NCBI RefSeq assembly: GCF_017837635.1 | Contig: NZ_JAGJRS010000003.1 | Location: forward strand, 62,001 to 126,000 | DNA: 64,000 nucleotides | Source: Frateuria flava | GTDB taxonomy: Bacteria; Pseudomonadota; Gammaproteobacteria; Xanthomonadales; Rhodanobacteraceae | Direction of reading: 5' to 3' | Shown here: positions 14,108 through 24,055 of the stretch, in pieces | How positions within the stretch are numbered: the stretch's first letter is position 1 | Layout: each line of letters opens with the position of its first letter | Translations under genes and position numbers: made by a program | The notes under the pieces: model-generated | Seen by the model: only the letters and a program-made list of their open reading frames with translations | What the model was told of the DNA's origin: nothing | Databases searched by the model: none

Positions 14108-14113
14108 GCGTGG

Positions 14114-17100
14114 CTAGTGCCCGCGGCGCGGATCGGAGTCGAACGTGTGCGGGCCGTGACCGATGCCCGGCTGCGCGGGACCGTTGCCGTCGAGCTTGTC
14201 GCCCAGGAGGCGACGCACGACCACGTAGAACACCGGAATCAGCAACACGCCAAGGAACGTGGCGAACAGCATGCCGCCGATCACGCCCGTACCGATCGCG
14301 TGACGCGCGTTGGCGCCGGCGCCGGAGGAGATGAACAGCGGAAACACGCCCAGGATGAACGCCAGCGAGGTCATCAGGATCGGGCGCAGACGCAGGCGCG
14401 AGGCTTCTACCACGCCTTCGCGCAGCGTACGGCCGAGCGCCTGCTGCTCCACCGCGAACTCCACGATCAGGATCGCGTTCTTCGCCGCCAGGCCGATCAC
14501 CGTGATCAGGCCGATCTTGAAGTAGATGTCGTTGGGCAGCCCGCGCAGCAGCGTGAACACCACCGCGCCGAGCAGGCCCAGCGGCAGCACCAGCAGCACC
14601 GAGACCGGAATGGACCAGCTCTCGTAGAGCGCGGCCAGCGCCAGGAACACGATCACGATCGACAGCACCATCAGCAGCGTGGCGGCGTTGCCGGAAAGGA
14701 TTTCCTGGTAGGACTGGCCGGTCCAGTCGAAGCCGTAGCCCTGCGGCAGGTCGTTGGTGACGATCTTCTCCATCTCCGCCATGGCCTCGCCCGAGGCGTG
14801 CCCCGGCGTGGGCGAGCCGACGATCTCCACCGCCGCGTAACCGTTGTAGCGGTTGAGCGAGGGCGAGCCCATCTGCCAGTCGGCATGCACCACGTTGGAC
14901 AGCGGGATCATCTCCGGCGTGCCCGCGGCGGTGGTCTGTGTGCTGCTGGGGGTGAAGAAGTGCTGCAGCGCATCCGGACTCATGCGGTAGGGCGCGTCGG
15001 CCTGCATGATCACGCGCTTGACGCGCCCGCCGTAGGTGAAGTCGTTGACGTACACCGGTGCCAGCATCAGGCCGACGGCGTTGTAGATGTCACCCACCGA
15101 CAGGCCCATCGACTGCGCCTGCACACGGTCGACGTCCAGATGCAGCTGCGGTGCATCCTCCAGCGCGTTGGGACGCACGCCGGTCAGCACCGGATCCTGG
15201 CTGGCCTTGCCCAGGAGCGTGTTGCGCGCTTGGGTCAGCGCGTCGCGACCGAAGCCGGCGCGGTCCTGCAGGTACATGTCGAAGCCGCCGAACTGGCCCA
15301 GGCCCTGCACTGTAGGGATGTTCACCACGAAGATGCGCGCATCGTGGATCTGGAACAGCGCCCCGTTGGCCCGCTGGATGAACTCCGCCGCGGTCACGTC
15401 GCGCTCGGACCAGTCCTTGAGCTTGATGAAGGCCATGCCGGCGTTTTCGCCCGAGCCGATGAAGCTGAAGCCGGCGACCTGCAGCACGGTGTCGACCGCC
15501 GGATCCTTTTTCAGGATCTTCAGCATCTCGCCCATCACCTCCTCGGTGCGCTGCTTGGTGGCACCCGGCGGCAGCTGGATCACCGACATCGCGTAGCCCT
15601 GGTCTTCCTCCGGCAGGAAGCTGCCGGGCAGGCGGGTGTAGAGGAAGCCCGCCAGCACCGCGACCAGCACGAACACGAACATCCAGCGCGGCGCGTGCCG
15701 CACGGCACTGCCGACGTGGCCGGTGTAGGTGCGCGTGGTCCAGTCGAAGAACTGGTTGAACTTGCGGAAGACGACGTTCTTCTTCTTGTGGTGCTCGGGC
15801 TTGAGGAAGCTCGCGCACAGCGCCGGCGTGAACGACAGCGCGAGGAACGCCGAGAACGCCATCGACACGGCAATGGTCAGTGCGAACTGGCGATAGATGA
15901 TGCCGGTGGCGCCCGGTTGCAGGGCCGAGGGCACGAACACCGCCGTCAGCACCACCGTGATGGCCACCACCGCGCCGGTGATCTGGCCCATCGCCTTGCG
16001 CGTGGCGTCCTTCGGCGACAGGTTTTCCTCGGTCATGATGCGCTCGACGTTCTCGATCACCACGATCGCGTCGTCGACCACGATGCCGATGGCCAGCACC
16101 ATGCCGAACAGGGTCAGCTGGTTGATGGTGAAGCCCAGCACCAGCATGCCCAGGAACGTACCCAGCAGCGCCACCGGGATGACCAGCGTGGGAATGATGG
16201 TGGCGCGGATGTTCTGCAGGAACAGCAGCATCACCAGGAAGACCAGGACGATCGCCTCGATCAGCGTGTGCACCACCTCGTCGATGGAGATCTTCACGAA
16301 GGTGGTGCTGTCGTACGGACTGAACCAGGTCACGCCGGGCGGGAAGCTGGGCGCCAGCTCGTCCATCTTGCCGCGCACGGCGGTAGCCACGTTGAGCGCG
16401 TTGGCGCCGGGCAGCAGCTGGATCGCGAAGGCGCCGATCGGCTTGCCGTCCACCGTGGTGTTGAATCCGTAGCTGCCGGGGCCGAAGCTGATCCGCGCCA
16501 CGTCGCCGAGCTTGACGGTGGTGCCGTCGGGGTTGGCGCGCAGAATGATGCCGGCGAACTGCTCGGGGCTGGTGAAGCGGCCCTCGGTGGAGACGGTCGC
16601 GGTGAAGCCCTGGCCAGGCAACGCCGGGTCCGCGCCGATCGAGCCGGCGGCGAACTGTACGTTCTGCGCGCGGATCGCGTTCAACACCTGGGTGGCGGAG
16701 AGGTCATAGCCGTGCAGCTGGTCCGGGTTGAGCCAGATGCGCATGGCGTATTCGGAGCCGAACTGGTTGGTGCTGCCCACGCCCGGCACGCGGGCGATCT
16801 GGTCGAGCACCTGCGTACCGACGATGTCGCTCAGCCGGTCGCGGTCGATGTTCGGATTGTCCGACTTGAGCGCCACCACCATCAGGAAGCCCGAGTTGGC
16901 CTTGGCCACCACCACGCCCTGCTGGGTCACCTCCGAAGGCAGGCGTGGCGTGGCCAGCGAGACCTTGTTCTGCACCTGCACCTGGGCGATGTCCGGGTCG
17001 GTGCCGCTCTCGAAGGTCAGCGTGATGTTGGCGCGGCCGCTGGCGCTGGAAGAGGAGCTGAAGTACAGCAGGTGATCGATGCCGGTCAGCTGCTGCTCGA

Positions 17101-17293
17101 TCACCTGGGTGACCGCTTTCTCGGTGGTCTCGGCGCTGGCGCCCGGATACGAGGCGCTCACCGTCACCGAGGGGGGCGCGATGTTGGGGTAGGACTCCAC
17201 GCCCAGGTTGAGGATGGCCAGCACGCCGCCCAGCGAGATCAGGATGGCCACCACCCAGGCGAAGATCGGGCGGTCGATGAAGAAACTCGGCAT
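14114..17293 (-). CDS. RND multidrug efflux permease (AcrB/MexB-like, HAE1 family)
   Basis: 1059 aa inner-membrane proton/drug antiporter. N terminus MPSFFIDRPIFAWVVAILIS is the family's first TM helix. Twelve TM segments in two blocks flank two large periplasmic loops. The TM4 proton-relay acidic pair is in GIVVDDAIVVIENVERIM, and the second-half helices include AAKNAILIVEFA. Length equals that of AcrB-type pumps. It is co-directional with and 12 nt downstream of its adaptor gene (17306-18523). No outer-membrane channel or local regulator is in the window, so it probably uses a TolC/OprM encoded elsewhere. Substrate range cannot be read from the sequence. Confidence 0.95.
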   Translation of the reverse strand: MPSFFIDRPIFAWVVAILISLGGVLAILNLGVESYPNIAPPSVTVSASYPGASAETTEKAVTQVIEQQLTGIDHLLYFSSSSSASGRANITLTFESGTDPDIAQVQVQNKVSLATPRLPSEVTQQGVVVAKANSGFLMVVALKSDNPNIDRDRLSDIVGTQVLDQIARVPGVGSTNQFGSEYAMRIWLNPDQLHGYDLSATQVLNAIRAQNVQFAAGSIGADPALPGQGFTATVSTEGRFTSPEQFAGIILRANPDGTTVKLGDVARISFGPGSYGFNTTVDGKPIGAFAIQLLPGANALNVATAVRGKMDELAPSFPPGVTWFSPYDSTTFVKISIDEVVHTLIEAIVLVFLVMLLFLQNIRATIIPTLVIPVALLGTFLGMLVLGFTINQLTLFGMVLAIGIVVDDAIVVIENVERIMTEENLSPKDATRKAMGQITGAVVAITVVLTAVFVPSALQPGATGIIYRQFALTIAVSMAFSAFLALSFTPALCASFLKPEHHKKKNVVFRKFNQFFDWTTRTYTGHVGSAVRHAPRWMFVFVLVAVLAGFLYTRLPGSFLPEEDQGYAMSVIQLPPGATKQRTEEVMGEMLKILKKDPAVDTVLQVAGFSFIGSGENAGMAFIKLKDWSERDVTAAEFIQRANGALFQIHDARIFVVNIPTVQGLGQFGGFDMYLQDRAGFGRDALTQARNTLLGKASQDPVLTGVRPNALEDAPQLHLDVDRVQAQSMGLSVGDIYNAVGLMLAPVYVNDFTYGGRVKRVIMQADAPYRMSPDALQHFFTPSSTQTTAAGTPEMIPLSNVVHADWQMGSPSLNRYNGYAAVEIVGSPTPGHASGEAMAEMEKIVTNDLPQGYGFDWTGQSYQEILSGNAATLLMVLSIVIVFLALAALYESWSIPVSVLLVLPLGLLGAVVFTLLRGLPNDIYFKIGLITVIGLAAKNAILIVEFAVEQQALGRTLREGVVEASRLRLRPILMTSLAFILGVFPLFISSGAGANARHAIGTGVIGGMLFATFLGVLLIPVFYVVVRRLLGDKLDGNGPAQPGIGHGPHTFDSDPRRGH

Positions 17294-17305
17294 GAGGGCG
17301 CTCCG

Positions 17306-18523
17306 TTACTTGCCGCGCGCGGTTGCGGCGGCGGCCGGCGCCTTGGCGGCAACCGGAGCCTGGCCGGCCGGGGCCGGCGGCTGCCACGGGGACGGGTTGG
17401 CCGGAGCGCCTTCCTTGACGTTCTGCACGCCCGAGACGATCACCTTTTCGCCGGCCTTCAGGCCACTGGTAACGACCCAGTTGCCACCCTGCATGGAGGC
17501 GGTGGAGATGTCACGGCGGGCGACCTTGCCGTCGGGCCCGACCACGTAGACATAGGCCCCCACGGTATCGCGCAGCACCGCCGCCTGCGGCACCACGAAC
17601 ACGTTATGGCGCTGACCGAGCGAGGCCTCGATGGTGACGTACATGCCCGGCAGCAGGGTGTGCTCGGGATTGGGGATGCGCGCGCGCAGCGACACCGCGC
17701 CAGTGGCCGGATCGACCGAGGTCGCGGAGAAGTCGACCGTGCCCGGCTGAGCATAGGTGCTGCCGTCAGGCAGGGTCACGCGCACGCTGGCGTTCTGGTC
17801 GCTCTTGCCGGCGACCGCCAGCGAGACGTTGCCTTGGCCCTGCGCCTGGCGCAGCTGCTCGAGCTCGGACACGCTCATGTTGAAGTTCACGTACAGCGGA
17901 TCGATCTGCTCGACGGTGGTCAGCAACGTAGCCTCGCCCTGGCCGACCAGTGCGCCTTCGGTGACCTGCTGCTGGCCGGCGCGGCCGTCGATCGGCGAAC
18001 GCACGTCGGCGTAGCCGAGGTTGATCTGTGCCGACTGCACCGAGGCGCGCGCCTGCTGCACGGCGGCCTTGGCGCTGCGCTCGGTGGCCAGTGCGCTGTC
18101 CAGGTCGGCCTTGGAGACGTAGCCCTTGGGCGCCAGTTCGCGCGCACGGTCGGCGTTGACCTTGGCATTGGTGTAGCTCGCCTGCGCCTGCGCCAGGCTG
18201 GCCTGCGCCGCGCCCAGCGTCGCTTTCAGCGGCGCCGGGTCGATCTGGAACAGCAACTGCCCCTTTTCGACGTCGGTGCCTTCCTCGTAGGTGCGCTTGA
18301 GCAGTACGCCGGGCACGCGGGCGCGCACGTCGGCGCGGCGGAACGGCGACAGGCGGCCGACCAGGTCCTTGGTCAGCGGCACGGTCTGCGCCTTGAGGGT
18401 GATCACGCCCACCTGCGGCGGCGGCATCTGCTGCTGTTCCTGCGGCTGCTCCTTGCCGCCGCAGGCGGCTAGGGCAAGCATGCCGAGGCACAGGGCCAGG
18501 GTGCGCGTTGTCGTGGACTTCAT
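17306..18523 (-). CDS. RND efflux periplasmic adaptor lipoprotein (AcrA/MexA-like)
   Basis: 405 aa membrane-fusion protein. A lipoprotein signal ends LALAACGGK (Cys near residue 22), followed by a Gln-rich linker, a barrel-sandwich hybrid strand VRARVPGVLLKRTYEEGTDV, an alpha-hairpin (AQASLAQAQASYTNAK...) and the matching lipoyl half PIDGRAGQQQVTEGALV. It connects the RND pump to an outer-membrane channel. The ATG at 18523 has GGAG 5 nt upstream. The C terminus is Pro/Ala-rich. First gene of a two-gene operon. The 444-nt divergent region with gdh must contain its promoter. Confidence 0.94.
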   Translation of the reverse strand: MKSTTTRTLALCLGMLALAACGGKEQPQEQQQMPPPQVGVITLKAQTVPLTKDLVGRLSPFRRADVRARVPGVLLKRTYEEGTDVEKGQLLFQIDPAPLKATLGAAQASLAQAQASYTNAKVNADRARELAPKGYVSKADLDSALATERSAKAAVQQARASVQSAQINLGYADVRSPIDGRAGQQQVTEGALVGQGEATLLTTVEQIDPLYVNFNMSVSELEQLRQAQGQGNVSLAVAGKSDQNASVRVTLPDGSTYAQPGTVDFSATSVDPATGAVSLRARIPNPEHTLLPGMYVTIEASLGQRHNVFVVPQAAVLRDTVGAYVYVVGPDGKVARRDISTASMQGGNWVVTSGLKAGEKVIVSGVQNVKEGAPANPSPWQPPAPAGQAPVAAKAPAAAATARGK

Positions 18524-18967
18524 GGGAACTCCATTCTTATGAGGCGTGATCTGGGACGCGGCGGGGAAGCCGGCGAGCATACGGGCGCCGACGTGACCGA
18601 CCAGTGCCAGTGGTCGTGACACGACGGGCCGGCGATGGGGCAACCGCCGGCAGGAAAGCGCAACTATACCGGCCAGTTTACATATGGTGGGCCGCCGCGG
18701 CCAAGACTTGCTTATGGCACGGGAATGTGGACAAAGCCGCGGCACGCGCATCGTTTGGGCGGACGCCCCATTCGTGCGCGGGCGCACGGTGAAGTGTGCG
18801 ATGGACGGGCGTGCACACCCATCTTGAATTGTCGCTGCATGCATGTGCCTGAAAGCCCGCCGGCAGTGGCCTCATCGGTGGAATCGCCCTGACGCGAGGC
18901 GTATCCTTTTGGGGCTTTACGCCTCCCCAGCGTGGGCACCATCCGTTTCCACTGACAAGCAGATGCC
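18524..18967. other. 444-nt divergent intergenic region between efflux adaptor and gdh
   Basis: No gene is supported. It must hold promoters for both directions, but no convincing -35/-10 pair was found. The clearest structure is a 7-bp inverted repeat AGGCGTA (18896-18902) / TACGCCT (18917-18923) with a 14-nt loop, 45 nt before the gdh start, which may be an operator or leader hairpin. Confidence 0.4.
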
Positions 18968-21900
18968 ATGAATGCCATTCGCGCGACCAGCGACAGCACG
19001 GTTCCCCCGGCTGTCTTCGAGGAACTGAAGAAAAGCGGCTTTGCGACCGGGCGCCTTGATGAGGCGCAATTTTTTATCGGCGCCTTCTTCGCGCGGATGG
19101 CGCATAGCGACGTGGACCTGCATACCCCGGCCGAGTGGGCCGGGCTGATCGGCGGACTGCTGGATTTCGTCCAGCAGCGTGAACCGGGCCGCGCCAAGGT
19201 GCGCGTGTTCAATCCCGAGCGCGGCCATGCTGGCCGCAGCGTGATCGAGGTCGTCACCGACGACATGCCGTTCCTGGTCGACACGGTGAGCATGGTCGCC
19301 TCCGACGACCTGCAGATCCATGCCGTGATCCACCCGGTGGTCAGCGCCACGCGCGACGCCGAGGGCCGGCTGAAGCAGCTGGGCGGCGAGGGTGGCAAGC
19401 CGGAATCGGTGATGCACTTCGAGGTCGATCGCGTCGCCGACGAAGCGGCGCAGGCCGCGCTCAAGGCGCGCGTGGAAGCCGCGCTGGAGGACGTGCGCGT
19501 GGCCGTGGTCGACTGGTCGACCATGCGCGACAAGGCGCTGGCGATCGCCGCCGAGCTGCCGCAGCGCAAGCTGCCGGTGGGCGAAAGCGCCGTGGGCGAG
19601 GCCTCGGCGTTCCTGCGTTGGCTGGCCGACGACAACTTCACCTTCCTGGGCTATCGCGAATACGAAGTGACCGAGGCCGACGGCGAGGAAGTGCTCCGTG
19701 CCATCAATGATTCCGGCCTGGGCATCCTGCGCGGCAGCGAGCGTTCGGTCGCGCCGCGTTCGCTGCGAAGCCTGGCGGCTTCGGCGCTGCCGCAATCGGG
19801 TTCGACCGACGCGGTGATCCTGACCAAGACCAACGCCCGCTCGCACGTGCATCGTCCGGGCTACATGGATTACGTGGGCGTGCTCAAGTTCGACGCCAAC
19901 GGCAAGCCGGTCGCCGAGCAGCGCTTCCTGGGCCTGTTCTCCTCCAATGCCTACATGGCCCGCCCGCAGGACGTGCCGCTGATCCGCCAGAAGGTCGAGA
20001 CGGTGATGTGCCGCTCGGGCCTCAAGCGCGATTCCTATTCCGGCAAGTCGCTGCGCCATATCCTGGAAACGCTGCCGCGCGACGAGCTGTTCCAGAGCAG
20101 CGAGGACGAGCTGTTCGGCATCTCCTGCGGCATCCTGGACCTGCGTCAGCGTGCCCGCACGCGCCTGTTCGTGCGCCGTGACCGCTACGGCCGCTTCTAC
20201 ACCTGCCTGGTCTACGTGCCGCGTGAGCGCTTCAACACCACCGTGCGCGAGCGCATCGAGAACCTGCTGCGCGACGCGCTGCACGGCGAGCACGTCGACT
20301 CGGCGGTACTGATGGGCGAGGCTGCGCTGGCCCGCCTGCACGTGGTGGTGCGCCCGAAGATCGGCGATCGCGCCAGCTATGACGCCGCCGCGCTGGAGCA
20401 GGCCGTCGCCGCCATCGTGCGCAACTGGCACGACGACGTGCGCGACGCGCTGGTGCAGGCCCGTGGCGACCACGAGGGCGTGGTGCTGGCCAACCGCTAC
20501 GTGAAGTCGCTGCCGGTCGGTTACGTCGACGAGGTGAGCCCGGAGGTCGCGGCCGAGGACGTCTACGAGCTCTCGCAGCTCGAGGGCGACGATGCCGTGC
20601 GCATGTCCTTCTACCACCCGCCGCAGCGGCCGGACGAACTGCGCTTCAAGGTCTACCGCTCCGGCAGCGACATCGCGCTTTCCGAGGTGCTGCCGCAGCT
20701 GGAGAACCTGGGCCTGCGCGTGCTCACCGAGCACGTCTACGACGTGCGCACCGGCGGCACGCCGCTGTTCATCCAGGACTTCGAGGTGCAGCCGGTCGGC
20801 CACCTGACGTTCACCGTGGAGCAGGTCGGCTCGCTGTTCGAGGACGCCTTCGAGCAGATCTGGCGCGGCCACGCCGAGAACGACGGCTTCAACCGGCTGG
20901 TGCTGGGCGCCAAGCTCAACTGGCGCCAGGTCGCCATGCTGCGCGGCTACTGCAAGTACCTGCTGCAGGCCGGCGTGTCCTTCTCGCAGGCCTACATGGA
21001 GGACGCGCTCAACCGCTATCCGGCCATCGCCGGCCTGCTGGTGGAGCTGTTCAACGCCAAGTTCGACCCGCGCCGCGAAAGCCTCTCGGCCGACGAACTG
21101 AAGACCGCCGGCGAGCTGCTCGACGCCGAAATGCGCGTGCTGATCCCGGGCAACGTGCAGGGCGCGCAGCCGGCGCTGGTCGACAACCTCGTCGGCATGC
21201 TCTCGCGCCCGCGCAACGAGCAGGTGGCGATCCTGGAAGAGGCCATCGCCACGCTGCTGGAGAACGTCTCCAGCCTCGATGACGACCGCATCCTGCGCAG
21301 CTTCCTGGGCGTGATCCGCGCCACGCTGCGCACCAGCTTCTTCCAGCAGTGGGACGGCGCCTACCGTCCGTACATCAGCTTCAAGTTCGATTCGCACAAG
21401 GTGCCCGAGCTGCCCAAGCCGGTCCCCTACCGCGAGATATTCGTCTCGGCCGCGCGCGTGGAGGGCATCCACCTGCGCTTCGGCGCGGTCGCCCGCGGCG
21501 GCCTGCGCTGGTCGGACCGTCGCGAGGACTTCCGCACCGAGGTGCTGGGCCTGGTCAAGGCGCAGATGGTCAAGAACACCGTGATCGTGCCGGTCGGCTC
21601 CAAGGGCGGTTTCTTCGTCAAGCGTCCGCCTGTCGGCGGCGACCGCGATGCACAGATCGCCGAGGGCATCGCCTGCTACAAGATGTTCATCAACGGCCTG
21701 CTCGACATCACCGACAACCTGGTCGAGGGCAAGGTCGTGCCGCCGCACGACGTGGTGCGCCACGACCAGGACGATCCGTACCTGGTGGTCGCGGCCGACA
21801 AGGGCACCGCGACGTTCTCCGACATCGCCAACGCCATCTCGATCGAGCACAACTTCTGGCTGGGCGACGCGTTCGCTTCCGGCGGCTCGAACGGCTACGA

Positions 21901-23899
21901 CCACAAGGGCATGGGCATCACCGCCAAGGGTGCGTGGGAGTCGGTCAAGCGCCACTTCCGTGCGCTCGGCCGTGACTCGCAGAGCCAGGACTTCACCTGC
22001 GTGGGCATCGGCGACATGTCCGGCGACGTGTTCGGCAACGGCATGCTGCTGTCCGAGCACATCCGCCTGCTGGCCGCGTTCGACCATCGCCACATCTTCC
22101 TCGACCCGAACCCCGATGCGGCGAAGTCGTTCGCCGAGCGCCAGCGCATGTTCAAGATCCCGCGCTCGAGCTGGGAGGACTACGACAAGTCGCTGATCTC
22201 CGAGGGTGGCGGCGTCTATCCGCGCAGCGCCAAGTCGATCCCGGTCTCGCCGCAGGTGCGTGCCGCGCTCGGCCTGAAGGACGACGTCACCCAGCTCAAC
22301 CCGAACGAGCTGATGAGCGCGATCCTCAAGGCGCCGGTCGACCTGTTGTGGAACGGCGGCATCGGCACCTACGTGAAGTCCTCGCAGGAAACCAACGCCG
22401 ACGTGGGCGATCGCGCCAACAACGCACTTCGCATCAACGGCGGCGAGCTTCGCTGCAAGGTGGTGGGCGAGGGCGGCAACCTGGGCTTCACCCAGAAGGG
22501 CCGCATCGAGGCCGCCCAGCACGGCGTGCTGCTCAACACCGACTTCATCGACAACTCCGCCGGCGTGGACACCTCCGATCACGAGGTGAACATCAAGATC
22601 CTGCTCAACGACGCGGTGCGTCGCGGCGAGCTGACCGAGGAAGGCCGCAACAAGCAGCTGGCCGCGATGACCGACGAGGTCGCGCAACTGGTGCTATGGG
22701 ACAACTACCGCCAGAACCAGGCGATCACGCTGATGGAGCACCAGTCGGTCAAGCGGCTGGGCTCGATGGCGCACTTCATCCGCGAGCTCGAAGCCCAGGG
22801 CCTGCTCGACCGCCAGGTCGAAAACCTGCCTTCCGACGCGGAACTGTCCGAGCGCAAGGCACGCCACCAGGGCATGACCCGGCCGGAGCTCTCCGTGCTG
22901 CTGTCCTACGACAAGATCAAGCTGTTCCAGCAGCTGCTCGAGTCGGACGTGCCGGAAGACCCGTACCTGTCCAAGGAACTGGTGCGCTACTTCCCCGAGC
23001 CGCTGCACGAGAAGTACGCGGCCAACATGCAGCGCCATCGCCTGAAGCGCGAGATCATCGCCACCGCGGTGACCAACTCGACGATCAACCGCATGGGCGC
23101 CACCTTCATGATGCGCATGCAGGAGGACACCGGGCAGGGTCCGGCCTCCATCGCCAAGGCATACACCGCCGCGCGCGAGATCCTCGATGCGCGCGAGCTG
23201 TGGGCGGAGATCGAGGCGCTCGATGGCAAGGTCGCGGAGGACACCCAGATCGACGCGATCATGCAGATCTGGTCGCAGCTGCGGCACATGACCCGCTGGC
23301 TGCTCAACCGTCCGGGCGCCAGCCTGGACATCGCCGCCAACGTCGAACGCTACCAGGCCGGCGTCACCGCGCTGCGCCAGGGCCTGCCCGATGTGCTGAC
23401 CGAGACCGGCAAGGCCGACTTCGAGCTCAGTTGCGAGAAGTGGGAAGGCCTCGGCGTGCCGAAGGCGCTGGCCGTCCGGCTGGCCCGCATGCCGGTGCTG
23501 CGCGCGGTGCTGGACATGTGCGAGGTCGCCCAGCAGAGCGGGCAGCCGATCACCACCGTCGCCCGCGTGTTCTACGAACTGGGCGAGACGCTGGACCTGG
23601 AATGGCTGCGCGGCCAGATCGAGGCGTTGCCGGTGGAAGGCCACTGGCATGCGCAGGCGCGCGGCTCGCTGCTGGATGAGCTCAACCACCAGCATCGCGC
23701 ACTGGCCCAGCAGGTGCTGGCGCTGGCCGGCGACCGCAAGGACGTCTCGCCGGTGCAGGCATGGCTGCAGCGCGACGACGCCACGCTCAACTACACCCGC
23801 AGCATGCTCGCCGAGATCCTGACCCAGAACGCGGACTACCCGATCGCCTCGGTCGCCGTCCGCCGCCTGGCGCAACTGGCGCAGGTGCCGGTGGGCTGA
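18968..23899 (+). CDS. gdhB: NAD-specific glutamate dehydrogenase, large 180-kDa class
   Basis: 1643 aa enzyme of the GDH-180 class (bacterial NAD-GDH, Bac_GDH family), oxidatively deaminating glutamate to 2-oxoglutarate and ammonium. A long N-terminal regulatory region with ACT-like modules covers about residues 1-700. The catalytic core from about residue 800 contains RFGAVARGGLRWSDR, LVKAQMVKNTVIVPVGSKGG with the conserved lysines, and the dinucleotide-binding region around VGIGDMSGDVFGNGML and GGIGTYVKSSQE. A helical C-terminal domain follows. Length matches the family (about 1600 aa). ATG 18968 is chosen by family N-terminal length; the Shine-Dalgarno is weak. It stands alone, the next gene starting 156 nt downstream. 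It should supply carbon skeletons from amino acids (catabolic role). Confidence 0.96.
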   Translation: MNAIRATSDSTVPPAVFEELKKSGFATGRLDEAQFFIGAFFARMAHSDVDLHTPAEWAGLIGGLLDFVQQREPGRAKVRVFNPERGHAGRSVIEVVTDDMPFLVDTVSMVASDDLQIHAVIHPVVSATRDAEGRLKQLGGEGGKPESVMHFEVDRVADEAAQAALKARVEAALEDVRVAVVDWSTMRDKALAIAAELPQRKLPVGESAVGEASAFLRWLADDNFTFLGYREYEVTEADGEEVLRAINDSGLGILRGSERSVAPRSLRSLAASALPQSGSTDAVILTKTNARSHVHRPGYMDYVGVLKFDANGKPVAEQRFLGLFSSNAYMARPQDVPLIRQKVETVMCRSGLKRDSYSGKSLRHILETLPRDELFQSSEDELFGISCGILDLRQRARTRLFVRRDRYGRFYTCLVYVPRERFNTTVRERIENLLRDALHGEHVDSAVLMGEAALARLHVVVRPKIGDRASYDAAALEQAVAAIVRNWHDDVRDALVQARGDHEGVVLANRYVKSLPVGYVDEVSPEVAAEDVYELSQLEGDDAVRMSFYHPPQRPDELRFKVYRSGSDIALSEVLPQLENLGLRVLTEHVYDVRTGGTPLFIQDFEVQPVGHLTFTVEQVGSLFEDAFEQIWRGHAENDGFNRLVLGAKLNWRQVAMLRGYCKYLLQAGVSFSQAYMEDALNRYPAIAGLLVELFNAKFDPRRESLSADELKTAGELLDAEMRVLIPGNVQGAQPALVDNLVGMLSRPRNEQVAILEEAIATLLENVSSLDDDRILRSFLGVIRATLRTSFFQQWDGAYRPYISFKFDSHKVPELPKPVPYREIFVSAARVEGIHLRFGAVARGGLRWSDRREDFRTEVLGLVKAQMVKNTVIVPVGSKGGFFVKRPPVGGDRDAQIAEGIACYKMFINGLLDITDNLVEGKVVPPHDVVRHDQDDPYLVVAADKGTATFSDIANAISIEHNFWLGDAFASGGSNGYDHKGMGITAKGAWESVKRHFRALGRDSQSQDFTCVGIGDMSGDVFGNGMLLSEHIRLLAAFDHRHIFLDPNPDAAKSFAERQRMFKIPRSSWEDYDKSLISEGGGVYPRSAKSIPVSPQVRAALGLKDDVTQLNPNELMSAILKAPVDLLWNGGIGTYVKSSQETNADVGDRANNALRINGGELRCKVVGEGGNLGFTQKGRIEAAQHGVLLNTDFIDNSAGVDTSDHEVNIKILLNDAVRRGELTEEGRNKQLAAMTDEVAQLVLWDNYRQNQAITLMEHQSVKRLGSMAHFIRELEAQGLLDRQVENLPSDAELSERKARHQGMTRPELSVLLSYDKIKLFQQLLESDVPEDPYLSKELVRYFPEPLHEKYAANMQRHRLKREIIATAVTNSTINRMGATFMMRMQEDTGQGPASIAKAYTAAREILDARELWAEIEALDGKVAEDTQIDAIMQIWSQLRHMTRWLLNRPGASLDIAANVERYQAGVTALRQGLPDVLTETGKADFELSCEKWEGLGVPKALAVRLARMPVLRAVLDMCEVAQQSGQPITTVARVFYELGETLDLEWLRGQIEALPVEGHWHAQARGSLLDELNHQHRALAQQVLALAGDRKDVSPVQAWLQRDDATLNYTRSMLAEILTQNADYPIASVAVRRLAQLAQVPVG

Positions 23900-23929
23900 T
23901 GCAAGCGCCCGGTACGCCGGGCCTCCCCT

Positions 23930-24002
23930 GCAGGAGCGCCCTTGGGCGCGACCGCTATGCCCCGCGTTCGGGGCGATGGCAGTCGCGTCCGGGGCGCTCC
24001 TA
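23930..24002. repeat. AGGAGCGCC-type palindromic repeat (REP-like)
   Basis: GCAGGAGCGCCCTTGGGCGC at the left and GGGGCGCTCCTAC at the right form an inverted repeat about 72 bp long with internal palindromes. Copies also occur at 30355 and 55723. It lies between gdh and nadK. Confidence 0.75.
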
Positions 24003-24055
24003 CATTCGCCCGCCGCTGCGCTAAGCTCGAAGCTCCCTCGCCACGCCGGACGCCC

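Noticed and set aside
13973-18472. A continuous 1499-codon open frame on the plus strand opposite the RND efflux genes
   Set aside because: It is antisense to two clearly conserved genes, is rich in His/Arg/Gln low-complexity runs typical of high-GC antisense frames, and has no recognisable domain.
18917-22687. A 1256-codon open frame on the minus strand opposite gdh
   Set aside because: Antisense shadow of the glutamate dehydrogenase gene with biased composition and no family features.
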